Source: Bacteroides sp. UBA7335 | GTDB taxonomy: Bacteria; Bacteroidota; Bacteroidia; Bacteroidales; Bacteroidaceae | Direction of reading: 5' to 3' | Assembly: GCA_002471185.1 (NCBI GenBank) | Contig: DKPL01000094.1 | Span: 1 to 14,148 of the forward strand | Length of the DNA: 14,148 nt | Shown here: in pieces, positions 1 through 8,482 of the stretch | How the letters are laid out: each line of letters starts with the position of its first letter | Numbering within the stretch: position 1 is the stretch's first letter | Notes under the pieces: model-generated | Seen by the model: only the letters and a program-made list of their open reading frames with translations | Database searches by the model: none | Told to the model about the DNA's origin: nothing | Position numbers and translations under genes: made by a program

Positions 1-27
1 TTTTTGATGTATTGATAGTCAATTGTT

Positions 28-603
28 TTGTGCTTTTTTATTGTTAAAATTATATTTAGAAAAAATGATTTTAATTTATGGCATGGGATATTGACAATAC
101 TTTCATTTGTTTTGTCTGTTATATTATTGTCGCTGTTTTTCTACTCAAAGTCAATAGTGACACTTGTAGAAACAATACACGATAATGCAAACAATCTTTT
201 GACGACCAATGAACAACTCATTAATAATATTATCTCTAACTCTTCTAGCACTAATTCTATTGACTATCAATACATCAAAAATCAATTATCGGCAGAGTAT
301 CCTTTGCTTAAATCTACAATAGAATCAGTATCTATTCAAACAAACTTAGCTTCTACAGCTATCTGCGATAAGTTTACCGCTATTGAATTTATAAAAGAGA
401 GTGTAACATCTTGTTTTAATGGAATTTATCATCGGTTAAAGTTTATCATGAAAATAGCTTTAATTTGTATGCTCGCTATACAGATTATCTATCTTATATT
501 ACTTACTATTATCGGCTCAACTCCCCAAAGAAACTATAATTCAGCAGCGTCACATTCAAGAAAACCTGCGTATAGGGAAAGAGGAAAAAAACGTCATTAT
601 TAA
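28..603 (+). CDS. Small inner-membrane protein with two TM segments and a periplasmic loop (first visible gene of the tubulin operon)
   Basis: I do not recognise a family. The 191-residue product has a hydrophobic segment at about residues 17-39, a Ser/Asn/Thr-rich and probably helical region at about 40-138, a second hydrophobic segment at about 142-163, and a strongly basic tail (RKPAYRERGKKRHY). By the positive-inside rule both ends are cytoplasmic and the ~100-residue middle is periplasmic. The start is a TTG: in-frame stops (TGA, TAG) occupy positions 13-18, and no in-frame ATG occurs before residue 141, so TTG at 28 is the only reasonable start of this length. It ends 16 bases before the tubulin-like gene, so co-transcription is very likely. 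I infer a membrane partner of the tubulin-like protein. The reading frame is convincing; the function is not known. Confidence 0.75.
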   Translation: MCFFIVKIIFRKNDFNLWHGILTILSFVLSVILLSLFFYSKSIVTLVETIHDNANNLLTTNEQLINNIISNSSSTNSIDYQYIKNQLSAEYPLLKSTIESVSIQTNLASTAICDKFTAIEFIKESVTSCFNGIYHRLKFIMKIALICMLAIQIIYLILLTIIGSTPQRNYNSAASHSRKPAYRERGKKRHY

Positions 604-619
604 ATAAAACTATTATACT

Positions 620-3600
620 ATGGCAAATCATTTAATTATTGGATTAGGTGGCACAGGCGGAAAGATTCTAAGAGAAATGCGTAAACGTATTTATGAAGAG
701 TTTCGTAGCAATAATCCTACTGGAAGAATAAAAATAGAGTATTTATATGTTGACTCATCTCCTGCAGATCTTGATGATAAAAGTGAGTGGAAAACGATGG
801 GGGGATCGGTTCATCTATTGCCTGCACAGAAAATTTCAATCAATGGAATTGGAGCATCGGTACTTGATAATCTTCACCAATATCCAGGTATCGAGGCTTT
901 TATAACTCCTGAAGATAGGGAGCTAATGAAAGATATAGGTGGATTGATTAGTACTGGTATTGGTGGACAACGTCGTCGTTTGGGACGTCTGCTTTTTGCC
1001 AACAATGTTACTACAAAAAATCAAGATAATTTTGTAGAACGGCTTTCTAATGCTGTTCAGAGACTGAATGATGGGGGAGATCAAGAGTGTGTATTTCATG
1101 TTTGTGCCGGACTTGCTGGTGGTACCGGCTCTGGTTCTATAGTTGATACCATTGCACAGATACGAAAAAAATATGGTCCTCGCCATGGAGTAGGTGATAA
1201 CTTCAAACTACTTCTGTATTTATATGTGCCAGAGATGATTTTGGTTGACTCTTCGCACGACTCGGGCTTTTATAAAGCAAATGGTTATGCAGCATTAAGC
1301 GAACTTAATGCAATGAGTATAGGAGCTTATTTGCCGGTTGATGTTACCGGTGCTAAGGATGAAAGCGGCAATGTTAAACGATTGCTGAATCGTATCAATG
1401 CTTTCGAAGGTGCCTATTTATTTACTAATGTGAACGAGGCAGGCAAGCAATTGAAGATTGGGTCAGAGCTACCTGCTGCTGTTGCCGACTTTTTATTCCA
1501 AAAAATTGTAAGTGCTGATATGTCGTCCAATGGTAAGATGGAACGTCTTTCATCTTGTGAAAATGATGGAGGAGATCCCGAATGTAGCTCTTCCGGAAAT
1601 CCAATTCATAGCCGTAAGTTTATGACTTTCGGTATCAAGCGCATTGAGTATCCCGAAACTGAAATTGAAGAATATGTGGCCTATAGCTTTGCAAGACAAG
1701 CAACACGCCAAATGAAGTTTAACATCTGGCGCGATGGCATCGGATATGATGAATGTTCATTAGAGGAGGTGGGTATGGGATATGCTTCCGAAATAAAGAA
1801 TAAAGCTACTCTAGAAACACTATTGCTGAGTGATAACTACCTTACCCTTCAAAAACCATTGTCTGAAAATGCTAATAATAAGAATTGGCAGCTTATCACT
1901 TCTGGATGGGAAAATGTAACTCAGTTCTTTGCTGATGATGCTCAAGCCGAAAAAGATAAAACCAGATGGCTGGCTTTGTTTAGTCAGCTGTGCGAAGACT
2001 ATTTTAATAAAGATTTTCGCGCTGAAGGTGTTAAGAACTTCTATAGGACACAGCGTAAAGAGAAGAAGGCTTATGCCTCTTTTATAAAAAGACATATCGA
2101 AGAAAAGTTATTTAATGATTGGATTGGTGGACAGAAATCAATGCTTGAAATTATTAAATATATCAGTGAGCTAATTAGTAACTCTGAGGTACGTATCAAT
2201 GAGTTCAAAGAACGCATTGCTGCCAAAGAGCTTGAGATAAACGAAGATATAATGCCGGCATTGTCAACGATAAATCATGACTGGGATCATATTCATTGGT
2301 TGAAAGATATGTTGACAAATGCATCTGCTAAAATATTTTCAGCTTATAAAAATAAGAAGTGCGATTTCTATACTTTAAATACAGAGATAGAGAGTCTTCG
2401 CTATGCTATTGAATTATTGCAAGCGGTTATTGATGAACTTGCTGCATTGCTCAAAAATTCAGAAGAGCTTGGCTCCTTACTCACAGAGCTAACAACTATA
2501 GTCGAAGATCAGGTGAACTCAAAGTGTCAAGTGCAAACTGATAATAAGAATAATGATGGAAAAATAGTAAAGAAGTATGATCCGGAACAAGTTCGTGAAA
2601 TAACAAAAAGGTTTACTACCGATGGTGAAATGCAAAGCAACAATGCGCGTCAGATTAGAGCTGACCTCAAGGCTCTTTTGGGTGAAGATGGGAAACGTAG
2701 CTTTGGCGCACTTTTAGAGCGTATCGATTTATCTGCTGCAAGCAATATTTTTATTAACTCTTGTTTGACAAGTGCAATTACTGCCATGAATAATGTTGCT
2801 GCATCAGATGCTAATCAGAAAATGCTTCAAGTAAATATCCTTGAGAAAATTAAGCAAGAGTATAATACCGATGAGCGTTTAGAGGAATTTGTAAATCATA
2901 TCATTCGCTCTTCTCAGTGTTATCTTCAGTTTAATTCCGAAGAGATGTCTAAAATCTTGCCAGGAAAAGATTCGGCAACTCCTATGATGAAAATGTTGCA
3001 ATTAAGTTTGCCAGAGTATAACGATCCGTCAAACTTTAGAGATAAATTTATTTCTATGTTTACAAGATGTTGTCCTGGCTTTAAAGAGAGTGATGTTTCG
3101 GTCAATTATAAACCTAATCAAATAGTAGTAGTAGCTGCAGCTAGCGGTTTCCCAATCCGTTATCTAGCCAATGCTGCCAATCTTAAAGAGGCTTATGATG
3201 AAAAACTAATAGGTTCATCAGGCTCTTTAAATAAGATGGTAATGCATACTGAAAGCTTTGTTGAATCATTACCTCCAATTTTCGATAAATCAATATCTGA
3301 AAAGAAAAAAGAACTCATACCAACAGTATTGCTTGCTTTTGCAATGGGAGTAGTGGTTGATAAAACCAATCCTACAACTGGAGTTACACAAAAAGCGATT
3401 GGTTTTGAAGATCGATTTGGCGATATCGGTTCTTGGGTGATGTTAGGTAAAAACACACTTCAGGCTGTTGATAAATTGGTAGCTAGCGAAGAAGATGCAG
3501 AGAAAGTTGTGAAACTTGTACGCCAAAAACTCAATGGCTATGTACATGTTGATGACAAAATGCAATTAATCAAATCTATTGGAGCAGTTCTCCGAAATGA

Positions 3601-3697
3601 TGTACTTGCAGCTTGTAAAGGAAATGATTTAGATCCGGTATATCTTGAATATAAACAAATAGCATCTGGTATAGCAGATACATTAGAAGAAAAATAA
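620..3697 (+). CDS. Large bacterial tubulin/FtsZ-like protein (Tubulin_2 type)
   Basis: This is a predicted GTP-binding member of the tubulin/FtsZ superfamily, of the large bacterial type outside the FtsZ and TubZ lines. The N-terminus has the nucleotide-binding strand-loop GLGGTGG (residues 8-14). The hallmark tubulin signature GGTGSGS lies at residues 167-173 (1118-1138), and a VDSSPAD segment near residue 44 fits the second nucleotide-contacting loop. The stretch around NVNE (270-273) lies where the catalytic T7 loop could be, but it lacks the usual N-x-D-x-x-D/E pattern, so hydrolysis may be slow or use other residues. Residues ~520-632 are heptad-like, Glu/Lys/Leu-rich helices, probably a coiled coil, followed by a further C-terminal region of about 390 residues. 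The protein has no signal peptide or membrane span and is probably cytoplasmic. Related FtsZ-like families have been tied to membrane remodelling by gene context; that role here is inference. The superfamily call is secure. Confidence 0.9.
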   Translation: MANHLIIGLGGTGGKILREMRKRIYEEFRSNNPTGRIKIEYLYVDSSPADLDDKSEWKTMGGSVHLLPAQKISINGIGASVLDNLHQYPGIEAFITPEDRELMKDIGGLISTGIGGQRRRLGRLLFANNVTTKNQDNFVERLSNAVQRLNDGGDQECVFHVCAGLAGGTGSGSIVDTIAQIRKKYGPRHGVGDNFKLLLYLYVPEMILVDSSHDSGFYKANGYAALSELNAMSIGAYLPVDVTGAKDESGNVKRLLNRINAFEGAYLFTNVNEAGKQLKIGSELPAAVADFLFQKIVSADMSSNGKMERLSSCENDGGDPECSSSGNPIHSRKFMTFGIKRIEYPETEIEEYVAYSFARQATRQMKFNIWRDGIGYDECSLEEVGMGYASEIKNKATLETLLLSDNYLTLQKPLSENANNKNWQLITSGWENVTQFFADDAQAEKDKTRWLALFSQLCEDYFNKDFRAEGVKNFYRTQRKEKKAYASFIKRHIEEKLFNDWIGGQKSMLEIIKYISELISNSEVRINEFKERIAAKELEINEDIMPALSTINHDWDHIHWLKDMLTNASAKIFSAYKNKKCDFYTLNTEIESLRYAIELLQAVIDELAALLKNSEELGSLLTELTTIVEDQVNSKCQVQTDNKNNDGKIVKKYDPEQVREITKRFTTDGEMQSNNARQIRADLKALLGEDGKRSFGALLERIDLSAASNIFINSCLTSAITAMNNVAASDANQKMLQVNILEKIKQEYNTDERLEEFVNHIIRSSQCYLQFNSEEMSKILPGKDSATPMMKMLQLSLPEYNDPSNFRDKFISMFTRCCPGFKESDVSVNYKPNQIVVVAAASGFPIRYLANAANLKEAYDEKLIGSSGSLNKMVMHTESFVESLPPIFDKSISEKKKELIPTVLLAFAMGVVVDKTNPTTGVTQKAIGFEDRFGDIGSWVMLGKNTLQAVDKLVASEEDAEKVVKLVRQKLNGYVHVDDKMQLIKSIGAVLRNDVLAACKGNDLDPVYLEYKQIASGIADTLEEK

Positions 3698-3701
3698 AGT
3701 T

Positions 3702-4388
3702 ATGGCAAAAGTTAAAGGAATTTGTAGAAATATTGACGGCTGCTCAAAAGCTAGATCAAGAGATGTTCAGGAGGTTGAGAAAACTGCATTTGTATGCGAA
3801 GAGTGCGAAAAAGAGTTAAAGCCTATTGGTGGCGGCACTACAAACGGTAATGGAGGTGAAGGTGGTAATGGAAATGGAGGTAAATTGAAGATTGTTATTG
3901 CGGTTGTTGCTGTTTTGGCTATCGGTGGACTTGCTGCTTTTTTCCTTTTTCAACCTTCGGATGAAGATTTACCGGGAGCTGAAACGGTAATAGTTGTCGA
4001 GACTCCTCAAGCTGAGCCGGTTACAGAACCTGCTGCTGAACCTGTTGCTGAACCTGTTGTAGAGTCCACACCTATTGCTGAACCAGTAGTTGCAGAGCCT
4101 GTAAAACAACCAGCACAAAAGACAGTCAGTCAATCTGCTGTGTCGGGAACACTGACTTTACCCTATGGTACTTATGTGGGTGATATTAAAAATGGTAAAG
4201 CTGAAGGACAGGGTAAAATGACTTATAATGTGCGTACGCTTATATCAAAACACGATAGCAAGAAACGGTATGCCGAACCTGGTGAATATGTTATCGGAAC
4301 ATGGTATGGTGGTCAACTTGATTTTGGTAAGTTGTTTGCTAAAAATGGTGATATAAAAGAAACTCTTACTATTGGTAGAGCTGAATAA
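3702..4388 (+). CDS. Zinc-ribbon / single-TM / Glu-Pro-Val stalk / MORN-repeat protein
   Basis: The 228-residue protein has four clear parts. Residues 8-35 hold four cysteines as C-x5-C (8, 14) and C-x2-C (32, 35), a probable zinc ribbon. After a Gly/Asn linker (43-60), residues 62-83 form one membrane helix with Lys at its N side and acidic residues at its C side, so the ribbon should face the cytoplasm. Residues 103-140 are a Glu-Pro-Val/Ala-rich stalk, followed by two MORN-type motifs, a good one at 156-174 (GTYVGDIKNGKAEGQGKMTY) and a divergent one at 194-212. The gene begins 4 bases after the tubulin-like stop and shares one base with the next gene (TAATG), implying translational coupling. 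I infer that it links the tubulin-like protein at the cytoplasmic face to periplasmic partners. Domain calls are by eye but strong; the role is inferred. Confidence 0.85.
   Translation: MAKVKGICRNIDGCSKARSRDVQEVEKTAFVCEECEKELKPIGGGTTNGNGGEGGNGNGGKLKIVIAVVAVLAIGGLAAFFLFQPSDEDLPGAETVIVVETPQAEPVTEPAAEPVAEPVVESTPIAEPVVAEPVKQPAQKTVSQSAVSGTLTLPYGTYVGDIKNGKAEGQGKMTYNVRTLISKHDSKKRYAEPGEYVIGTWYGGQLDFGKLFAKNGDIKETLTIGRAE
4035..4058 (+). repeat. Two perfect 12-bp tandem copies coding AEPV-AEPV
   Basis: GCTGAACCTGTT occurs at 4035-4046 and again at 4047-4058 in the same codon phase, giving residues 112-119 of the zinc-ribbon/MORN protein. Looser copies of the Glu-Pro-Val/Ala motif continue on both sides (residues 103-135). 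The in-frame unit could let the stalk change length by slippage. Confidence 0.8.
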
Positions 4389-5497
4389 TGAAGATAAAGC
4401 TTAAACATATTGTTTTATTTGTTGCACTATATACTGTAAATATAGTATATAGTCAACAAATAGACTATGTTCAAATTCAATCTATTTATGATAAACTTCC
4501 TCTTGCCATTCAGCAACAAGGCCAGGGGATAATTCAAGACTTCCCTATTGTGTTCACAAAAACCGATGGGAGAATCTCTGATATAGGGTTAAATATAGTA
4601 CAAGGCTTGGAAGAGCCAGTTTTATCCTCATTTATTAATAGAAAGTTTTTAGAGTTAGCTTTGGCTAAAGACTATCGTGAAATATCATTAACACTTGACC
4701 ATAGCAAAAGTCGCCTATTGTATAATGGTATGGATTATCAAACAGGAACTCCATGGAATATATCGGATGGATTTAATCTATTGCGTAGAAAAAAAGAGAT
4801 TTCAGTAAGGCGTGATAGCTTGCGTTACTTGATAACATGGAGTGATGGAGTTGATAACTTAGCATTGATGTTTCCTGCCAATATTCAAATATTGACGAGT
4901 AAAGATAAAAAAGAGCTGGAACAAGAGCTTGAGAGTGTTCTACTGTTTTCATATCCTGACGTTATTTCAAGAGAAATATCTAATGACGAAAATTTAAGTG
5001 AAGTTGATCATATTTATTTATTAAATAATGGATATTTATTTATAAAAGATATGACTAACTCTACTTTTTTTCAGAAACAAAGTGATGGTAGCTATAGCGT
5101 AATTTATACTCCTAATCAACTAGAAGCCTCTTTTAATAACCTTTTTCAAGAACCTCTTCAACATTCCTCTAAGCTTAAAATAGTGGTGGAACAGCAGTTG
5201 TATGGGAAATCGAAAAAACAATTTGCTATATCTCTGAGCCATCTGCTAAAGTTCATCAAAGCAAATGGGTTTGATGCCTATGTAGGAATTGAAAATATGA
5301 GCACAGAGAGTGTTGAATCGACTATAATTTTGCATAATCAGAATCTAAACTATTATCATATGCTGCATATTAAAACAACTCCTAAAGAGCTATTCGCTGA
5401 GCAGGGAGGAAATCTTGCAGCACGTTGGTATGCTTATATCCCAGGTGATAATATTTTGTCACTTTATGAGGAAGAATTAAAAGAGAAAAATAAATAA
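4388..5497 (+). CDS. Secreted protein of unknown function, 369 residues
   Basis: I do not recognise this family. The N-terminus is a standard Sec signal peptide: Lys at 2, 4 and 6, a hydrophobic core at about 8-20, and probable cleavage after Ser22 (VYS|QQ). There is no cysteine at the cleavage site, so it is not a lipoprotein. The mature part mixes strands and helices with no membrane span and no motif I can name; a segment near residue 290 (KANGFDAYVGIENMS) looks like an alpha/beta turn. The ATG overlaps the stop of the preceding MORN protein by one base, which fixes the start and indicates coupled translation. As the first of five exported proteins in the operon, it is the best candidate for direct contact with the periplasmic stalk of its upstream neighbour; that is inference. 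Confidence 0.8.
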   Translation: MKIKLKHIVLFVALYTVNIVYSQQIDYVQIQSIYDKLPLAIQQQGQGIIQDFPIVFTKTDGRISDIGLNIVQGLEEPVLSSFINRKFLELALAKDYREISLTLDHSKSRLLYNGMDYQTGTPWNISDGFNLLRRKKEISVRRDSLRYLITWSDGVDNLALMFPANIQILTSKDKKELEQELESVLLFSYPDVISREISNDENLSEVDHIYLLNNGYLFIKDMTNSTFFQKQSDGSYSVIYTPNQLEASFNNLFQEPLQHSSKLKIVVEQQLYGKSKKQFAISLSHLLKFIKANGFDAYVGIENMSTESVESTIILHNQNLNYYHMLHIKTTPKELFAEQGGNLAARWYAYIPGDNILSLYEEELKEKNK

Positions 5498-5515
5498 AAT
5501 ACAACTCAAAGGCCT

Positions 5516-6415
5516 ATGAAAAGGATAATTTTATATTCTATTATCAACCTATGGCTTGCATGTTCATTCATCTATGCTCAGCAAAATGAATCGAGGACCA
5601 TGGAACGAGAGATTAAAATATCGGGTAATTATTATTACGGCGATGGTGCTGCAGCAACCGAAGATGAGGCTGCTAGGTTAGCTGTAGAAGAACTGAAAAT
5701 GATGATTTCAGAGAATGCAATGGAACAAGATAATAATATCTCTATGGTCGACTTTAAAGGTTTTGATGAAAATATTGGAAGTATTACTATTCCACTTGAG
5801 GGTAGGGTAAGAGTGATTGCTTTCTTATTGAAAAAAGAGGTGGATTTAAAGGTTAATGGCAACAGGCAGTTGATGGTGGTAAGACTTTCACCTGATGGTC
5901 CTTCATTGGTTGCTACTTCTAATGATAATGTAGCAACTGAAAATATAGCATCAGAAAATGAGTTAAATTCTGGAATATATACTGCATCAGAAGCTAATCA
6001 AAAAACCGATTCGCCTGTGGAAGTATCTGTTTTAAAATCGTCTGTTGAACCCATAAAGTCAGGTTCTGTCGGTTCTATTGAGGAAGAAAAAGTCGAAAAT
6101 CAAGAAACAAATACAAATTGCTTAACTATTTCAGACATTCATCCAACCATTGCTCAATTAATTCAATTGACAGAATCAAAAGAGGTTGGAGCTTACTTGA
6201 ATAATCACAAAAGTAAAGGAAACTTGGTGTATGGTCGGTTAACTACCCTCCAGAATCCTGAACTTTGTTACTTTGTAATAATCAAAGATGGTAAGTTAAC
6301 AGATGTGTTAGATAAAACATCAGATGCTATGAAAATTGGTTTGATTTCAGGTAACTCTGTTGATTATCGAACAGTTAGTGATACTATTTACTGGCTTTAT
6401 TTAACCGAAAACTGA
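5516..6415 (+). CDS. Secreted protein with an LPP20-like N-terminal domain
   Basis: A signal peptide covers residues 1-21 (core IILYSIINLWLACSFIY, cleavage about YA|QQ). Residues ~32-125 begin with strand-like EIKISGNYYYGDG, followed by a helix rich in Ala and Glu (ATEDEAARLAVEELKMMIS) and several strands. This order resembles LPP20/FlgT-N-type envelope domains, in which an alanine-rich EA-A-R-A helix follows the first strand; the match is by pattern only. Residues ~130-200 are a Ser/Glu/Asn/Val-rich, probably disordered linker. The C-terminal ~95 residues form a second small domain (from ISDIHPTIAQL) that I cannot name. It starts 18 bases after the preceding gene, in the same operon. A periplasmic location is expected. 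The LPP20-like call is tentative; the gene itself is secure. Confidence 0.75.
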   Translation: MKRIILYSIINLWLACSFIYAQQNESRTMEREIKISGNYYYGDGAAATEDEAARLAVEELKMMISENAMEQDNNISMVDFKGFDENIGSITIPLEGRVRVIAFLLKKEVDLKVNGNRQLMVVRLSPDGPSLVATSNDNVATENIASENELNSGIYTASEANQKTDSPVEVSVLKSSVEPIKSGSVGSIEEEKVENQETNTNCLTISDIHPTIAQLIQLTESKEVGAYLNNHKSKGNLVYGRLTTLQNPELCYFVIIKDGKLTDVLDKTSDAMKIGLISGNSVDYRTVSDTIYWLYLTEN

Positions 6416-6440
6416 TATAAAATTATTGATCCGACTTAAA

Positions 6441-7409
6441 ATGAATTATCGTATGAAAAGAAGTAAAATTGCATTATTGTATCTGATGTTGTTATTGCCA
6501 ATTTCAAATGCATTTGCGCAATATCAAACAGTAGTAGAAATTTCAGATCAGACCAATGAAGCACTACGTCAAAGTATGAGCGCAAATGCTAGTGATTTAG
6601 TAACTGCATTGAATACTGCATATTTTAATAATCAGACTCCAGATTTATCTACTATTAATATGACTAGTGAAGCGCGTCAAAATATACTTCAGATTTGGGA
6701 AAATTCACCTTATCGATGTGTTGACACAGAGGTTATCAGACGCTGCTTAAATACAAACAAAGGTTTCCAAATTCGTAATTTACCTTTTATTGTAAAAGAG
6801 AATAATGAGAATCAAGATGCTGTAATCAATTTTTTACCTGATGGTAAAATTGAATCCTTCTATTTCGCAATAGAAAATCATAAATATCAATCTATTATTA
6901 AAGCTAATAAATCGGTAACTGATTTGCGTAGGAGACAGATGATTTTAGATTTTATAGAGAACTTTAGAACTGCGTATAATCGTAAAGATACTCCATTGAT
7001 AGGGAGTATGTATAGCGATGATGTACTAATCATAACAGGCAGTGTATATAAGGCTACTGGCGATAAAATGAAGGGCCTCGATGAGGAGAAAGTGAAATAT
7101 GTAAAGCAGAATAAGACTCAGTATATGGAAAAACTTAAACGAGTTTTTGCTAACAATAAATATGTTAATATTGGGTTTGATGATATTTCTGTATTACAAC
7201 ATCCGGGCAATAATGATGTTTATGGGGTAACGCTTCGACAGGCATGGAGAACATCAAATTATAGTGATGATGGCTGGTTGTTTTTGGCCATTGAATTTCA
7301 TAGTGAAACAGAAATGTTAATCCATGTTCGTACTTGGCAACCTTATATGCTGAATGGAAAAGTGTTTCCGCGAAACGAAGTTTTTCAATTGGGTGAATTT
7401 GAATTCTAA
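6441..7409 (+). CDS. Secreted two-domain protein with a C-terminal NTF2-like fold
   Basis: The ATG at 6441 gives 322 residues; an ATG at 6453 gives a tidier signal peptide (MKRSKIALLYLMLLLPISNA). A TTG at 6426 in the same frame would only add five residues and is not preferred. Cleavage is likely at AFA|QY. The first domain (~30-150) ends in strands around AVINFLPDGKIESFYFAIE. The second (~165-300) has the order of NTF2/SnoaL-like proteins: a long helix (QMILDFIENFRTAYNRKD), a short Asp-containing segment (MYSDDVLIITG), then strands including YGVTLRQAW and WLFLAIEF. Such domains may be enzymes or just bind ligands or protein partners; with no catalytic residues that I can assign, a scaffold or binding role seems likelier. 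It lies between other secreted proteins of the operon, 21 bases before the next. Confidence 0.75.
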   Translation: MNYRMKRSKIALLYLMLLLPISNAFAQYQTVVEISDQTNEALRQSMSANASDLVTALNTAYFNNQTPDLSTINMTSEARQNILQIWENSPYRCVDTEVIRRCLNTNKGFQIRNLPFIVKENNENQDAVINFLPDGKIESFYFAIENHKYQSIIKANKSVTDLRRRQMILDFIENFRTAYNRKDTPLIGSMYSDDVLIITGSVYKATGDKMKGLDEEKVKYVKQNKTQYMEKLKRVFANNKYVNIGFDDISVLQHPGNNDVYGVTLRQAWRTSNYSDDGWLFLAIEFHSETEMLIHVRTWQPYMLNGKVFPRNEVFQLGEFEF

Positions 7410-7430
7410 AATCAATAAAATAGCTACTCT

Positions 7431-8447
7431 ATGAAGTGTTTTTATTTACTGATATTGGCATGTTTTGTATCGATGACACTCAGTGCGCAAAAAAAACTAG
7501 AAGCAGAAGGAGGAAAAGAGGAAAAATCTGTTTCTATAAAAATGAAAGATAATAAACCGAGTTCTAGAATAATTATAGAATCAACTTATCCCCTTGTCTA
7601 TAAATCTAATATGGGTGATGTTTCTTTAGAGAATATAGCTCGCGGAGTGGCAAATGGTATAAATGTCGATACTATTTATTTTTATTTGAATGCAGATGAT
7701 AATAAACGGGTGATTTCTATTTCATCCGATGGGTATTCATCTGTGAAGCTTAATGTTCAGCTTTTACCCAAAGAGACTTATCGTTATTTGGTTTTTGATC
7801 CCAATGAAAAATATACTTATCAGGGCAATTATGATAAGGGAGTAGAGTTTTTTGTAATGGGTAATTATGTTGAGGCTTTAAAATCGTTTACAAATGCACA
7901 AAAGTGTGAGGATGTTCCAACAGAGAGTGATATTGAAGAACGAATTGCTACAGTGAAAAAGGTTGCAAAATATTCTCATAATGCTAAGGCTCTTTTTGAA
8001 AAAGCAGAAAAGCTCCGTATGACACCTAATAGAGTGTTGAACTCAAACACAGACAGTGTAACATATTATCATAACTTAGCCAAACGCTTTCGAAATGAAG
8101 TTTTGAAGCTCAATAATACAGATGCTTACTGTTTGAAATACAATGAAGAATATGAAACCATTCTTCCACAAATAGATCGAGTTGTCACCGGAAAAGTTGT
8201 TGATAATTTAAATCAATCTATTCCTATTGCTAATGTTACTATTTATGGAACTACCGAATATGGACAGACTGAAAAATTGGGCGAGAGTGCCAATGATGGA
8301 ACTTTTAGTATTTGGGTTAATGGTAAATATGATACGATAAGCTTTTGTCCTGAAAATAATCCAAACTATCAGAAACCTTATAATCAAAAACTTGAATTAG
8401 GACAACATTATAAGCTTTTTATAAAGTTAGCGCCTAAAAAAAGATAG
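7431..8447 (+). CDS. Secreted protein with PEGA-like, TPR-like and carboxypeptidase-regulatory-like domains
   Basis: The signal peptide runs to about residue 19 (TLSA|QK). Residues ~33-120 form a strand-rich region ending in phrases like SISSDGYSSVKLNVQL and LLPKETYRYLVF, similar to PEGA or other surface beta domains. Residues ~133-160 (YDKGVEFFVMGNYVEALKSF) read as one tetratricopeptide-type helical hairpin, with more helices to ~235. From residue 251 a typical carboxypeptidase-regulatory-like beta-sandwich begins: VVTGKVVDNLNQSIPIANVT, then ANDGTFSIWV and strands to the end. This domain order is common in Bacteroidota envelope and cell-surface scaffolds, which bind proteins rather than catalyse reactions. 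The gene starts 21 bases after its neighbour. The C-terminal domain call is good, the TPR fair, the PEGA-like call weak. Confidence 0.8.
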   Translation: MKCFYLLILACFVSMTLSAQKKLEAEGGKEEKSVSIKMKDNKPSSRIIIESTYPLVYKSNMGDVSLENIARGVANGINVDTIYFYLNADDNKRVISISSDGYSSVKLNVQLLPKETYRYLVFDPNEKYTYQGNYDKGVEFFVMGNYVEALKSFTNAQKCEDVPTESDIEERIATVKKVAKYSHNAKALFEKAEKLRMTPNRVLNSNTDSVTYYHNLAKRFRNEVLKLNNTDAYCLKYNEEYETILPQIDRVVTGKVVDNLNQSIPIANVTIYGTTEYGQTEKLGESANDGTFSIWVNGKYDTISFCPENNPNYQKPYNQKLELGQHYKLFIKLAPKKR

Positions 8448-8482
8448 TGCTTTTATTAGTAATCTCTTAAATTATTTTTGTT

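Noticed and set aside
923..1186. Antisense open frame across the tubulin signature region
   Set aside because: It is the complement of the conserved GTP-binding sequence and has no independent support.
6426..6440. TTG start adding five residues to the NTF2-like protein
   Set aside because: ATGs at 6441 and 6453 give better signal peptides; the extra residues would lengthen the N-region for no reason.
8473..8480. TATTTTTG, a match to the TAnnTTTG promoter element just upstream of the last operon gene
   Set aside because: It ends two bases before the ATG at 8483, so transcription would begin inside the coding sequence; it is likely chance in AT-rich DNA.
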